From contig DISZ01000008.1 of the NCBI GenBank assembly GCA_002422085.1, forward strand, positions 1 through 64,000: a stretch of 64,000 nucleotides of DNA. The letters run 5' to 3'. The stretch is from Rhodobacteraceae bacterium UBA6197. GTDB lineage: Bacteria > Pseudomonadota > Alphaproteobacteria > Rhodobacterales > Rhodobacteraceae. Shown one piece after another: positions 8,998 to 18,633 of the stretch. Positions within the stretch are counted from its first letter, which is position 1. Every line of letters starts with the position of its first letter. Made by a program: the position numbers and the translations under genes. The notes under the pieces are model-generated. The model worked only from the letters and a program-made list of their open reading frames with translations. It was not told the origin of the DNA and did no database searches.

Positions 8998-11030
8998 GAT
9001 ACCTCCGATAGGCGCCCTGCGGGGCTGCTGAAAACTTGTACCGATTGCGCGGCCATAGCGGTGCTGGCCGGGTGATGATCTTGCGCCGGGGCTTCGGGTC
9101 GGGCGGTGTCCAGAAGCTGCCGCCAATGGCCCGGCGGCAAGGTCACGCTGGTTTCGCCCCCGGCGTTGAAGATCACGAAGATGGCCTCGTGGGCGGCGGC
9201 CCCTTGCGGGCCTTCGGCGGCGCCCCGGATCTCGGCGGCAAGGCAGCGCCGTTGGACATCGTGCCAGTCTTGCGCGCTGGGTTCCTGCCCGTCCGGCAGG
9301 CGCCAGATCAGGTCGCGCAGTTGGTCCTGGCGGCGCAGTTTCGAATGCAGGAACCGCCGCTGTCGCAGCACCGGATGGGCGGCCCGCAGCGCCACCAGTC
9401 GCGCCACAAAGCGCGCAAGGGCCGCGTCGGCCGCCGCCCATGTGACCCAGCCCGTCGGATTGTCCTGCGCATAGGCGTTGTTGTTGCCGCCTTGGGAATT
9501 GCCGATCTCGTCGCCCGCCAGCAGCATCGGCGTGCCCTGCGCCAGCATCAGGGTGGCCAGCATCGCGCGTTTGCGCGCGCCCTGCGCCTCGGCACCGACA
9601 ACCGCGGCGGCGTAGTTCTGGCTATGCCCGTCGTGGTTGTTTTCGCCATTGGCCACGTTTTGTTTTTCACTATAGCTGACAAGGTCTTGCAAGGTGAAGC
9701 CGTCGTGCGCGGTGATGAAATTGACCGAGGCGGTCGCGGGTCGGCCCGAGTGGTCAAAGACCTCGGCGCTGCCGGTGATCCGGCGCGCAAGATCGGGCAT
9801 CATGCCGCCGTCACCGCGCCAGAACCGTCGCACCCCGTCGCGGAACCGGTCGTTCCATTCGCGCATCGGATACGGAAAGGCGCCCAGTTGATAGCCGCCG
9901 GGGCCGATGTCCCAAGGCTCGGCGATCAGCTTGACCGCGGCCAGCACCGGATCTTGTCGCAGCGCCGCCAGAAACGCCGAGCCGGCGCTGAAGCTGCCGC
10001 GCTTGCCCCGCGCCAAAGTCGCCGCCAGATCAAAGCGAAAGCCGTCCACTCCCATCTCGGTGACCCAATGGCGCAGGCTGTCCATCACCATGCGCAGCAC
10101 CATCGGCTGGCCGAGATTCAGCGTATTGCCGGTTCCGGTATCGTTGACATAGCTGCGCCCGCCTTCGGCCAGCCGATAGTAGCTGGCGTTGTCGAGCCCT
10201 CGAAAGGCCAGCGTCGGCCCCAGCCCGTCGCCCTCGCCCGAGTGGTTATAGACCACATCGAGGATCACCTCGATCCCGGCGGCATGAAAGCGCCGCACCA
10301 TGGCGCGAAACGCCTCGGCCGTGCCATAACGCGGATCGGGGGCGAAAAAGCCGATCGGCTGATAGCCCCAGTAGTTGCTCAGACCGCGCTCCAGCACGAA
10401 ACGGTCGTCAAGGAAGGCCTGCACCGGCAAAAGCTCGATCGCGGTGACACCAAGCCGATTGAGGTGACGCAGCACCGGGTCCGAGGCCAGCCCCGTGAAA
10501 CGCCCGCGCAAGTCACGCGGCACCTCGGGGTGGGCGGCGGTCAAGCCCTTGACATGCGCTTCATAGATCACGCTGTCGTCCCAAGGATGGGCGGGGCGCT
10601 GCCATGTCGGCGCCGGCTCGGCCGCGACCACCAGCGCCTTGGGGCAATGGGGCGCGCTATCGACCCGATCCGCCGCAGCGCCATCGCTGCCCTGCATCGC
10701 CGCATGCCAGCGCAGCGGCGCGTCAAGCGCCCGCGCATAGGGGTCGATCAGCAGCTTGGCCGGGTTGAAGCGGTGCCCGATCTCGGGCGCCCAGGGGCCG
10801 TGCACCCGGTAACCATAGGCCGCGCCGGGCCGCAGACCCGGCACAAAACCGTGCCAGACATCGCCCGCGCGCTCGGGCAGGGCCAGGCGGGTTTCAATGC
10901 CCTCCGGGCCGAACAGGCACAGATCCACCCGTTCGGCATGGGCCGAGAACAGGGCGAAATTCACCCCCTCGGGTGTCGCCTGCGCGCCCAACGGATCGGC
11001 GCGGCCCGACAAGATGACGCGCTGGCTCAC
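8994..11030 (-). CDS. glgX: Glycogen debranching enzyme GlgX (GH13)
   Basis: Isoamylase-type enzyme that cleaves alpha-1,6 branches of phosphorylase-limit glycogen. It has 678 aa with an N-terminal CBM48/E-set domain (about residues 10-100) and a GH13 barrel. The catalytic nucleophile is in DGFRFDLA, the acid/base Glu in IAEPWD, and the third Asp in ITAHDGF. The start is GTG at 11030, overlapping the TGA of glgA as GTGA, so expression probably depends on coupling to glgA. Family members are usually 650-720 aa, so it is complete. Confidence 0.96.
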   Translation of the reverse strand: MSQRVILSGRADPLGAQATPEGVNFALFSAHAERVDLCLFGPEGIETRLALPERAGDVWHGFVPGLRPGAAYGYRVHGPWAPEIGHRFNPAKLLIDPYARALDAPLRWHAAMQGSDGAAADRVDSAPHCPKALVVAAEPAPTWQRPAHPWDDSVIYEAHVKGLTAAHPEVPRDLRGRFTGLASDPVLRHLNRLGVTAIELLPVQAFLDDRFVLERGLSNYWGYQPIGFFAPDPRYGTAEAFRAMVRRFHAAGIEVILDVVYNHSGEGDGLGPTLAFRGLDNASYYRLAEGGRSYVNDTGTGNTLNLGQPMVLRMVMDSLRHWVTEMGVDGFRFDLAATLARGKRGSFSAGSAFLAALRQDPVLAAVKLIAEPWDIGPGGYQLGAFPYPMREWNDRFRDGVRRFWRGDGGMMPDLARRITGSAEVFDHSGRPATASVNFITAHDGFTLQDLVSYSEKQNVANGENNHDGHSQNYAAAVVGAEAQGARKRAMLATLMLAQGTPMLLAGDEIGNSQGGNNNAYAQDNPTGWVTWAAADAALARFVARLVALRAAHPVLRQRRFLHSKLRRQDQLRDLIWRLPDGQEPSAQDWHDVQRRCLAAEIRGAAEGPQGAAAHEAIFVIFNAGGETSVTLPPGHWRQLLDTARPEAPAQDHHPASTAMAAQSVQVFSSPAGRLSEVS

Positions 11031-12469
11031 CCGACAAGGCTTTCATAAAGGGCGCCGTAGCGCGCCGCCGAGGCGCCCCAGCCCAGATCGGCCTTCATCC
11101 CGCGCCGTTGCAGCGCCCCCCAGCCGGCGCGGTCGGCGTAAAGCGTGCCCAGTTGGCGCAGCGCCTGTCGCAGGGCCAGCGCATCGACCGGATGAAACAC
11201 CACCCCCGTCGCCGCGGCAGCCTGAAGGCTGGCCGGGGTCGCGCCGATCACCGTATCGGCCAGCCCGCCGGTCGCGGCCACCACCGGCACACAGCCATAG
11301 CGCAGCCCGTAAAGCTGGGTCAGCCCGCAGGGTTCGAACCGCGACGGCACCAGCACCGCATCGCCGCCGGCAAACATCCGGTGGCTGAGCGCCTCGTCAT
11401 AGCCAAGCCGCAGGCCGATCCGCCCCGGATGGCGCTGCACCAGCCCCTGCATCAGCGCCTCGGCCCAAGGTTCGCCCGCGCCCAACATGCAAAGTCCGCC
11501 GCCCTCGGCCAGAAATTCCTCGACCGCCTCGCCGATCAGATCAATGCCCTTTTGATGCGTCGCCCGGGTGACCAGAATGGCCAGCGGGCCCGACACCTCG
11601 TCCAGCCCGAACTCGGCGATCAGCGCGGCGCGGTTGCGCGCCTTGCCGGCCAGCGCGCGGGCCGAATAGGGCTGGATCGCCGGGTCCGTTTCCGGATTCC
11701 AGATCGTATCGTCGATGCCGTTCAGAATGCCATGCATCGCCCCGGCCCGCGCCGCGATCACGCCTTCAAGCCCCAGCCCGAATTCGCTGCGCATCAGCTC
11801 ATCGGCATAACGCGGCGAAACGGTGGTGATCGCATCCGCCGTCACCAGCCCCGCCTTCAACGTCGAGATGGCGTCCCAATATTCGACCCCGTCCCGCGTG
11901 AACGCACTGGCCGGCAAACGCAGCCCGGCCAAGCGGTCCGCTGCGGCAAGCCCCTGAAACGCCATGTTGTGAATCGTCATCACGGTTTTCACCGCCGCGC
12001 CGCCATAGCGCAGATAGGCCGGTGCCAACCCGCCCTGCCAGTCATGCGCATGCACCACATCGGCGCGCCAACCATCCGACCCGCCGCCCTGTGCAATCGC
12101 CGCCGCCGCCCAGCACAGCGCGGCATAGCGTTCGGGGTTGTCGGGATAATCGCCGAAAGCCCCGGCATAGATCCCGCCATCGCGCGCAAACAGATGTGCC
12201 GCCTCAAGCGCCATCACCTCAACCCCGGCAACCCGTCCCAGAACCACCCGCCCCGGCCCGCCGAACAGATCGGCCTCGGTCCAGACCTCGCGTGTTCCGC
12301 TCAGCTTGCCCAGCACGCCCGGATAGGCCGGGATCATCACCCGCATCTCCCAGCCCTGCCCGGCCAGCGCCGCCGGCAGCGCCCCCACGACATCCGCCAG
12401 CCCCCCGGTCTTGACCAGCGGAACCGCCTCCGAGGCGACCGACAACACCCGACCCTTTCGCTTGCCCAT
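11027..12469 (-). CDS. glgA: Glycogen synthase (ADP-glucose)
   Basis: GT5 enzyme that extends alpha-1,4-glucan chains using ADP-glucose. It has 480 aa from the ATG at 12469 (MGKRKGRVLSVASE). The N-terminal KTGGLADV motif binds ADP-glucose, and the C-terminal EPCGLTQLYGLRYG contains the conserved Glu of GT-B synthases. Two further in-frame ATGs at 12484 and 12493 fall at or inside the intergenic repeat at 12478-12553. The internal ATG at 12469 has AAGGG eight bases upstream and gives the usual N-terminus. It lies 99 bases downstream of glgC, the only real gap in this operon. Confidence 0.95.
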   Translation of the reverse strand: MGKRKGRVLSVASEAVPLVKTGGLADVVGALPAALAGQGWEMRVMIPAYPGVLGKLSGTREVWTEADLFGGPGRVVLGRVAGVEVMALEAAHLFARDGGIYAGAFGDYPDNPERYAALCWAAAAIAQGGGSDGWRADVVHAHDWQGGLAPAYLRYGGAAVKTVMTIHNMAFQGLAAADRLAGLRLPASAFTRDGVEYWDAISTLKAGLVTADAITTVSPRYADELMRSEFGLGLEGVIAARAGAMHGILNGIDDTIWNPETDPAIQPYSARALAGKARNRAALIAEFGLDEVSGPLAILVTRATHQKGIDLIGEAVEEFLAEGGGLCMLGAGEPWAEALMQGLVQRHPGRIGLRLGYDEALSHRMFAGGDAVLVPSRFEPCGLTQLYGLRYGCVPVVAATGGLADTVIGATPASLQAAAATGVVFHPVDALALRQALRQLGTLYADRAGWGALQRRGMKADLGWGASAARYGALYESLVG

Positions 12470-12477
12470 CGCTGCAC

Positions 12478-12553
12478 CCTTCATCTTCGTCAAAATATCC
12501 TCGGGGGGAGAGGCCGCTTTGCCAAAAGCGGCCCGGGGGGCAGACAGCCCCCC
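12478..12553. repeat. Composite hairpin repeat between glgC and glgA
   Basis: A 31-base leader (TTCATCTTCGTC, then AAAATATCC, then a G run) is followed by two hairpins. The first is GCCGCTTT-GCCA-AAAGCGGC (12513-12532). The second is GGGGGGC-AGACA-GCCCCCC (12535-12553). The element at 20242-20316 has the same plan and an almost identical leader. It lies inside the glg operon and could attenuate or process the transcript between glgC and glgA. The type is familiar from Rhodobacteraceae intergenic DNA. Confidence 0.8.
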
Positions 12554-12568
12554 TACCCTTGGCCAGCG

Positions 12569-13885
12569 TCACCGCACGCCCGTTTTACCCGCCCCCCCTG
12601 GCCCAGGCCGCCGCTGGCCAAGTTGCGCCGCCCGCGCGTCCAGCATCGGCTGGGTGACCAGAACAACCCCGCCCGTCGTGCGCCGAAACCAGCGCGCATC
12701 CTCATCGCGATCTTCGCCCACAACCAGCCCTTCGGGGATCACCACCCCCCGGTCGATCACGCAGTTGGTCAGCTGCGCCTTGCGGTTCACCACCGCATAC
12801 GGCAACGCAACCACATGATCCAGCGTCGAAAAACTATGCGTCCTGCAACCAGTGAACAGCAGACTGTTGCGCACCTCGGAGCCCGAAACGATACAATCCC
12901 CCGAAATCAGCGACGACACCGCCGAGCCCCGGCGCCCGTCCTCGTCATGGATGAACTTTGCCGGTGGCACGATTTCCGCATAGGTCCAGATCGGCCAGGC
13001 GTTGTCATAAAGATCCAGCTTCGGGGTGAATTCGGTCAGGTCGATATTGGCCTGCCAGAACGCGTCGATCGTGCCGACATCGCGCCAATAGGGCTCGGTC
13101 TCAAGCCCCGAGGTCACACAAGACTCCGAGAACAGATGCGCCATCGCCTTGCCGTGACGCACGATCTGCGGGATCAGGTCATTGCCGAAATCGTGGCTGG
13201 AATTGACGTCCTTGGCGTCGCGCAGCAGCAATTCGCGCAAGAACTGCCAGTCGAACACATAGATCCCCATCGAGACCAGGGCATTGGCCTCGTCGCCCGG
13301 AATGCCCGGCGGATCGGCGGGTTTTTCCATAAATTCGGTGATCCGCCCGGTCTTGTCTGTCGCCATCACGCCAAAGGCCGTCGCCTCGGCACGCGGCACC
13401 GTCAGGCAACCGATGGTGACGTCGGCCCCGGTCTCGACATGCTGGCGCAGCATCAGTTCGTAATCCATCTTGTAAATATGGTCACCGGCCAGAACGACGA
13501 CGTATTTCACCTTGTAATCTTCAATGATATCAATATTTTGCGTCACCGCGTCGGCGGTTCCAAGATACCACTGGCTTTCCGAGACGCGCTGGCTGGCGGG
13601 CAGGATGTCGAGGTATTCGTTGCGCTCGGCGCGAAAGAAGCCCCAGCCACGCTGCATGTGGCGGATCAGGCTGTGGGCCTTGTATTGCGTCGCGATCGCC
13701 ATCTTGCGGATGCCCGAGTTCAGCGCGTTCGACAGGGCAAAGTCGATGATCCGGGTCTTGCCGCCGAAATAGACGGCGGGCTTGGCGCGCCGGTCGGTCA
13801 GCTCTTTCAGGCGCGATCCACGTCCGCCCGCCAGAATGAAGGCCATGGACTGGCTGCTGAGACGCGCATTGGGTTGTGGTTTCAC
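12569..13885 (-). CDS. glgC: Glucose-1-phosphate adenylyltransferase
   Basis: Makes ADP-glucose from ATP and glucose 1-phosphate, the committed step of bacterial glycogen synthesis. It has 438 aa. The nucleotide-binding GGRGSRL is followed by RAKPAVYFGGKTRIIDF with the activator-site Lys. Then come YLGTADAVTQN, AGDHIYKMDYE, and the left-handed beta-helix C-terminus. The GTG at 13885 is chosen because it overlaps the glgB TGA (GTGA) and has a GGGGG site upstream. The frame continues upstream only within glgB. Family members are usually allosterically regulated. Confidence 0.95.
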   Translation of the reverse strand: MKPQPNARLSSQSMAFILAGGRGSRLKELTDRRAKPAVYFGGKTRIIDFALSNALNSGIRKMAIATQYKAHSLIRHMQRGWGFFRAERNEYLDILPASQRVSESQWYLGTADAVTQNIDIIEDYKVKYVVVLAGDHIYKMDYELMLRQHVETGADVTIGCLTVPRAEATAFGVMATDKTGRITEFMEKPADPPGIPGDEANALVSMGIYVFDWQFLRELLLRDAKDVNSSHDFGNDLIPQIVRHGKAMAHLFSESCVTSGLETEPYWRDVGTIDAFWQANIDLTEFTPKLDLYDNAWPIWTYAEIVPPAKFIHDEDGRRGSAVSSLISGDCIVSGSEVRNSLLFTGCRTHSFSTLDHVVALPYAVVNRKAQLTNCVIDRGVVIPEGLVVGEDRDEDARWFRRTTGGVVLVTQPMLDARAAQLGQRRPGPGGAGKTGVR

Positions 13886-16071
13886 GTTGCCCCCTTTTCC
13901 GGGTCCGTGCCCGGCATGAACATCACCACCGACAAGGGCGGCAGATATATTTCCGCGCTGTTGGCGCGGCCTTGCCACGCGACGGGTTGGGCGGCGATCA
14001 GGCCCAGATTGCCGCGATTTTCGCCGCCGTAGTGGCGGCTGTCGGTATTGAGAACCTCGTGCCAGACGCCCGCATCGGGCAGGCCGATCCGGGTGTCGGG
14101 GCGCTCGACCGGGGTCAGGTTCGCGACCACCACAACCGGCGCCTGACCCTCGGCCCGACGCTCGAAGACATAGATCGAGCGCGCCGCATCATCGGCCTCG
14201 ATCCAGGCGAAACCGCCCGGCTCGCAATCGTTCAGATAAAGCGCGGGGGTGTCGCGGTAGAGCGAGTTCAGATCGCGGATCAGGTTTTGCACGCCGTTGT
14301 GACGCGCGTCCTCCAGCAGGTGCCAATCCAGTTGGCCGGCCTGCGCCCATTCGCGTTCTTGCGCGAATTCCTGGCCCATGAACAACAGTTTCTTGCCCGG
14401 ATGCGCCCACATGAAACCGTAGAACGCGCGCAGATTGGCAAAGCGTTCGTCCTCGGAACCCGGCATCCTGCCCAGCATCGAGCCCTTGCCATGCACCACC
14501 TCGTCATGGCTGATCGGCAGGACGAAGTTTTCGGAAAACGCGTAGGTCGACGCAAAGGTCATCTCGTGGTGGTGGTGTTGACGGTGGATCGGGTCGCGCG
14601 CCATGTAGCGCAGGCTGTCGTTCATCCAGCCCATGTTCCACTTGTAGCCAAAGCCAAGGCCGCCCTCATGCACCGGCCGGCTGACGCGCGGAAACGAGGT
14701 GCTTTCCTCGGCCACGGTCATGATCCCCGGCGCAAAGCCGTAGGCCGCGGCATTCATCGCGCGCAAGAAGGCGATCGCCTCGAGGTTTTCGCGCCCGCCC
14801 TCCTTGTTGGGCACCCATTCGCCCTCGGGGCGCGAATAATCGCGGTAAAGCATCGAGGCGACGGCATCGACGCGCAACCCGTCCAGATGATATTCCTCAA
14901 GCCAGAACAAGGCGTTGGCCAGAAGGTAGTTGGAAACCTCGCGGCGTCCGTAATTGTAGATCAGGGTGTTCCAGTCGCGGTGAAACCCCTCTTTCGGATC
15001 GGCGTGTTCATAAAGCGCGGTGCCGTCGAACCGCGCCAGCCCATGCGCGTCGGATGGAAAATGCCCCGGCACCCAGTCAAGGATCACGCCGATGCCGCGG
15101 GCATGGGCCGCATCGACCAATGCGGCGAATTCTTCGGGGCGGCCATGGCGGATCGTGGGGGCATAAAGCCCGATCGGCTGATAGCCCCAGGAGCCGTCGA
15201 ACGGATGCTCGGTTATGGGCAGAAGCTCGATATGGGTGAACCCAAGATCATCCACATAATCAATAAGTTCCGAGGCCAACTCAACGTAACTCAGCGGCCG
15301 CCCGGCGTCGTCCATCACGCGCCGCCAACTGCCCAGATGCACCTCGTAGACCGAGATTGGCGCGCGCACCGATTGTGCCGCGTCGCGCCGGCTCATCCAG
15401 TGCGCGTCGTCCCAGTCATGCCCCCCCAGCGCGCGCACCACCGACGAGGTTTGCGGCGGATGTTCGGCGCCAAAGCCCAGCGGGTCCGCCTTGAGCGGCT
15501 GCAACTGACCGTCCGCCCCCAGAATTTCGTATTTATAGGCCTCGCCCGCGTCGAGTCCGGGCAAGAAAATCTCCCACACGCCGGTTTGGCCGCGCCGTCG
15601 CATCTGATGGCGCCGCCCGTCCCAGTTGTTGAAGCCTCCGACCACCGAGACCCGCCGCGCGCTTGGCGCCCAGACCGCAAAATGGACGCCAAAGACCCCC
15701 TCGTGCTGGCGCAGATGCGCGCCAAGCGCCTGCCATAGCCGACGGTGCTTGCCCTCGCCAATCAGGTATTCGTCGATCTCGCCCAGAACCGGGCCAAAGC
15801 GGTAGGGGTCGTCGAAATCCCATGTCTCGGCCGCCCCTTCGGCGCGCAGACGGTAGGCATCCCCCGGCCACGGCCCCGCAAAAACACCATTTGCCACCGA
15901 CTCGAGCGCGATCTCGGCAGAGCCGGTGCCTGCCGCCGCTACCGCCCAAAGCCGCGCCGCATCGGGCACAAGCGCGACAATCCGCCCGTCATGCGGCCCC
16001 AGAACGGCGAAAGGGTCGGGGTGCCGCCCGTCGGCCAAGGCCTGTGCCACGCTTGGATCAAGCTGCGCCAT
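13882..16071 (-). CDS. glgB: 1,4-alpha-glucan branching enzyme
   Basis: GH13_9 enzyme that introduces alpha-1,6 branches into glycogen. It has 729 aa with an N-terminal extension plus CBM48 (WAPSARRVSVVGGFNNWDG) and a catalytic barrel. The nucleophile Asp is in DGLRVDAVASMLY, the Glu in VAEESTSFP, and the third acid in ISHDEVVHGKGSM. The ATG at 16071 (MAQLDPSVAQAL) has a GGGGGG site upstream. The start of glgC overlaps its stop codon, and glgP ends 11 bases upstream. Confidence 0.97.
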   Translation of the reverse strand: MAQLDPSVAQALADGRHPDPFAVLGPHDGRIVALVPDAARLWAVAAAGTGSAEIALESVANGVFAGPWPGDAYRLRAEGAAETWDFDDPYRFGPVLGEIDEYLIGEGKHRRLWQALGAHLRQHEGVFGVHFAVWAPSARRVSVVGGFNNWDGRRHQMRRRGQTGVWEIFLPGLDAGEAYKYEILGADGQLQPLKADPLGFGAEHPPQTSSVVRALGGHDWDDAHWMSRRDAAQSVRAPISVYEVHLGSWRRVMDDAGRPLSYVELASELIDYVDDLGFTHIELLPITEHPFDGSWGYQPIGLYAPTIRHGRPEEFAALVDAAHARGIGVILDWVPGHFPSDAHGLARFDGTALYEHADPKEGFHRDWNTLIYNYGRREVSNYLLANALFWLEEYHLDGLRVDAVASMLYRDYSRPEGEWVPNKEGGRENLEAIAFLRAMNAAAYGFAPGIMTVAEESTSFPRVSRPVHEGGLGFGYKWNMGWMNDSLRYMARDPIHRQHHHHEMTFASTYAFSENFVLPISHDEVVHGKGSMLGRMPGSEDERFANLRAFYGFMWAHPGKKLLFMGQEFAQEREWAQAGQLDWHLLEDARHNGVQNLIRDLNSLYRDTPALYLNDCEPGGFAWIEADDAARSIYVFERRAEGQAPVVVVANLTPVERPDTRIGLPDAGVWHEVLNTDSRHYGGENRGNLGLIAAQPVAWQGRANSAEIYLPPLSVVMFMPGTDPEKGAT

Positions 16072-16082
16072 CTTACCCCCCC

Positions 16083-18479
16083 TCAAAGGGCCGAATCCGC
16101 CCCCCAGATATCCTTCATGTAACCACGGATGGCGCGATCGGACGAAAAGAATCCCATGCGTGCGGTATTCAGCGCGGCCATATGCCACCACCGGGCCGGA
16201 TCGGTGAAGGCGCCGTCGACCTCGGCCTGCGCCTGCGCATAGGCGGCGAAATCCGACGTGACCAGAAAGTAGTCCGAGTTCCAGAGGCTATGGATCAGCC
16301 CGTGATAGCGGCTGGGTTCTTCGGGGCTGAAACGCCCTTCGGCGATCATTTGCAGCACGTTCTGCAAGGGTTGGCTGGCCAGAATGGCATGGCGCGCATG
16401 CTCGCCGTCACGGCGGCGCGCGACCACTTCTTCGGCGGTCAGGCCAAACAGAAAGAAGTTCTCGGCCCCGACCTCTTGCCGGATCTCGACATTGGCGCCG
16501 TCCAGCGTGCCGATGGTCAGCGCGCCGTTCAGGGCGAACTTCATGTTGCCGGTGCCCGACGCCTCTTTGCCCGCCGTCGAGATCTGCTCGGACAGATCCG
16601 CCGCCGGGATCAAGCGCTGCGCCATCGAGACATTGTAATTGGCGGGATAGACGATCTTCAGCCGATCCCCGACCAAGGGATCAGCATTAACAACGACAGA
16701 CACATCATTGATAAGGCGAATGATTTCCTTTGCAGCCTGATAGCCAGGCGCGGCCTTTCCGCCAAAGATCCGCACCCGTGGCACCTGCGCGGCATGCGGG
16801 TTTTCGCGGATCTCCTGCCAATCGGCGATGGTCTGCAAGATGTTCAGAAGCTGGCGTTTGTATTCGTGAATCCGTTTGACCTGCACATCGAAGATCGCGT
16901 CGGGGTTCAGGGTCACGCCCTGCGTCTGTTTTGTCCAGGCCGCCAGTTCCAGCTTGTTGGCGCGTTTGGCGGCGGCGAATTCGTCGCGAAAGGCGGCGTC
17001 ATCGGCATGGGGCGCAAGTTCGGCAAGCCGGTCGAGATCGGCTTCCCAGCCCGTGCCGATGGTGCGCGTAATCAGCCCCGACAGCGCCGGATTGGCCATC
17101 CGCAGCCAGCGGCGCGGCGTTATGCCATTGGTCTGGTTGATGATCCGGCCGGGGTGCAGCGCATCCAGTTCGGGAAACAGGTTCCTTTTCACCAGTTCGG
17201 TGTGCAGCGCCGAAACCCCGTTGACCTTGTGCGCGGTGATAAAGGCCAATTCGCCCATCCGCACCTCATGATGCTTGACGATCCCGACATATTGCGGCCG
17301 GCCCGGATGCGCCTTCAGATGCCATGCGTCGATTTCCTCGATGATCCGCATATGCCGCGGCAGCACCGAGCCGATCAGATAGGTGGCCCATTTCTCCAGC
17401 GCTTCGGGCAGCAGCGTATGGTTGGTGTAGCCCAGACATTGAACAGTGATCTCAATGGCTTGCTCAAAGCTCATCTGATGCACATCGACCAGAAGCCGGA
17501 TCAGTTCGGGCCCGGCGATCGCCGGATGCGTGTCGTTCATCTGGATTGCGACATGCGCGGCCAGATCGGCCAGCGCGAGCCCGCCCGACAGATGCCGGCG
17601 CAAGATGTCCTGCAGCGCCGCCGAGGTCAGAAAATATTCCTGCTTCAGCCGAAGTTCCTTGCCCTGATAGGTGGTGTCATCGGGGTAAAGCACGCGCGAC
17701 AGCGTGCGCGCCAGCGCCTCGGGTTCGGCGGCGGCGGCATAATCGCCGCGGTTGAACCGCGCAAGATCGAACTGGGTCGTCGGTTTGGCCGCCCAAAGGC
17801 GCAGCGTATTGGCCCAGCGCCCGGCCCAGCCGATCACCGGCGTGTCATGCGCCTCGGCCAGCACGGTTTCACCGGGCCGCCAGACCACACGACCGTCGAC
17901 GGTCTCGACCGTGCCCTTGAAGCCGATCTCATAGGCCACCTCGGGGCGCTCGAATTCCCAAGGATGGGGCTGCTTGAGCCAGTCTTCCGGCGTCTCGACC
18001 TGCTGGCCGCCCTCAAACCGCTGCCGGAACAGCCCGTGTTCATAGCGGATCCCGTAGCCATAGCCCGGACATCCCAACGTCGCCATGCTTTCCATATAAC
18101 ACGCGGCCAGACGACCCAGCCCGCCATTGCCCAAGGCGGCGTCGGGCTCGTTTTCGACCACCGCGTCATAGTCCACCCCCAGCCCGGTCAGGGCCTCGCA
18201 GGCGATGTCGCGCATGCCAAGGTTGATCGCCGCATCCTCCAGAAGGCGCCCGATCAGGAACTCCATCGACAAATAGTAGACCCGCTTGCGGCCCTCGTCC
18301 CACGTCTGGCGGGTGGCCGCGAACCATGGCTCGACGATCCGGTCGCGCAGCGTGTAGGACAGCGCCATGCGCCAGTCATAGACCGAGGCGTGCGCCGCAT
18401 CCTTGCCCATCTGATAGGTCAGATGGCGCAAGATATCGGCACGGAACGCCTCGACGGTGGGAGCGATAACATCTTTCAC
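16083..18479 (-). CDS. glgP: Glycogen/starch/alpha-glucan phosphorylase
   Basis: Releases glucose 1-phosphate from the non-reducing ends of glycogen with phosphate as nucleophile. It has 798 aa. The pyridoxal-phosphate lysine lies in the family signature EASGTGNMKFALNGA. The glucan-binding and phosphate-site segments (NGGLGRLAACYMES near the N-terminus and NQTNGITPRRWL) are present. The start is GTG at 18479 (VKDVIAPTVEAF) with AAGG eleven bases upstream. It is the first gene of the minus-strand glg operon, divergent from a GH13 gene across about 150 bases that must hold both promoters. I could not pick out clear -35/-10 pairs there. Confidence 0.97.
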   Translation of the reverse strand: MKDVIAPTVEAFRADILRHLTYQMGKDAAHASVYDWRMALSYTLRDRIVEPWFAATRQTWDEGRKRVYYLSMEFLIGRLLEDAAINLGMRDIACEALTGLGVDYDAVVENEPDAALGNGGLGRLAACYMESMATLGCPGYGYGIRYEHGLFRQRFEGGQQVETPEDWLKQPHPWEFERPEVAYEIGFKGTVETVDGRVVWRPGETVLAEAHDTPVIGWAGRWANTLRLWAAKPTTQFDLARFNRGDYAAAAEPEALARTLSRVLYPDDTTYQGKELRLKQEYFLTSAALQDILRRHLSGGLALADLAAHVAIQMNDTHPAIAGPELIRLLVDVHQMSFEQAIEITVQCLGYTNHTLLPEALEKWATYLIGSVLPRHMRIIEEIDAWHLKAHPGRPQYVGIVKHHEVRMGELAFITAHKVNGVSALHTELVKRNLFPELDALHPGRIINQTNGITPRRWLRMANPALSGLITRTIGTGWEADLDRLAELAPHADDAAFRDEFAAAKRANKLELAAWTKQTQGVTLNPDAIFDVQVKRIHEYKRQLLNILQTIADWQEIRENPHAAQVPRVRIFGGKAAPGYQAAKEIIRLINDVSVVVNADPLVGDRLKIVYPANYNVSMAQRLIPAADLSEQISTAGKEASGTGNMKFALNGALTIGTLDGANVEIRQEVGAENFFLFGLTAEEVVARRRDGEHARHAILASQPLQNVLQMIAEGRFSPEEPSRYHGLIHSLWNSDYFLVTSDFAAYAQAQAEVDGAFTDPARWWHMAALNTARMGFFSSDRAIRGYMKDIWGADSAL

Positions 18480-18603
18480 AGATCAAGGCCTTCAGCGATT
18501 TCCAACCTTGTTGATGGCGGCCCTGCCCCTGATCGTCAAGGCAGGCAGGGCATTTGATTTCCCCATACCCGCCGGCAGGCTATTGTTTGCCCGAATCCTG
18601 TGC

Positions 18604-18633
18604 GGTGGGGCGACAATGGGCGGGGCGACAATG
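18604..18633 (+). repeat. 15-bp duplication carrying two start codons
   Basis: Two tandem 15-base units, GGTGGGGCGACAATG (18604-18618) and GGCGGGGCGACAATG (18619-18633), differ at one base. Each ends in an ATG (18616 and 18631) in the same frame as the GH13 gene, and each provides a GGGG ribosome site. Either start is usable. Confidence 0.75.

Noticed and set aside
11108..14032. 974-codon open frame on the plus strand opposite glgA and glgC
   Set aside because: It is Arg/His/Pro/Gly-rich, matches no family, and lies antisense to two well-defined enzymes. Long antisense frames are expected at this GC content.
15663..18557. 964-codon open frame on the plus strand opposite glgP
   Set aside because: Antisense shadow of a conserved phosphorylase with no recognisable domain or start signal.
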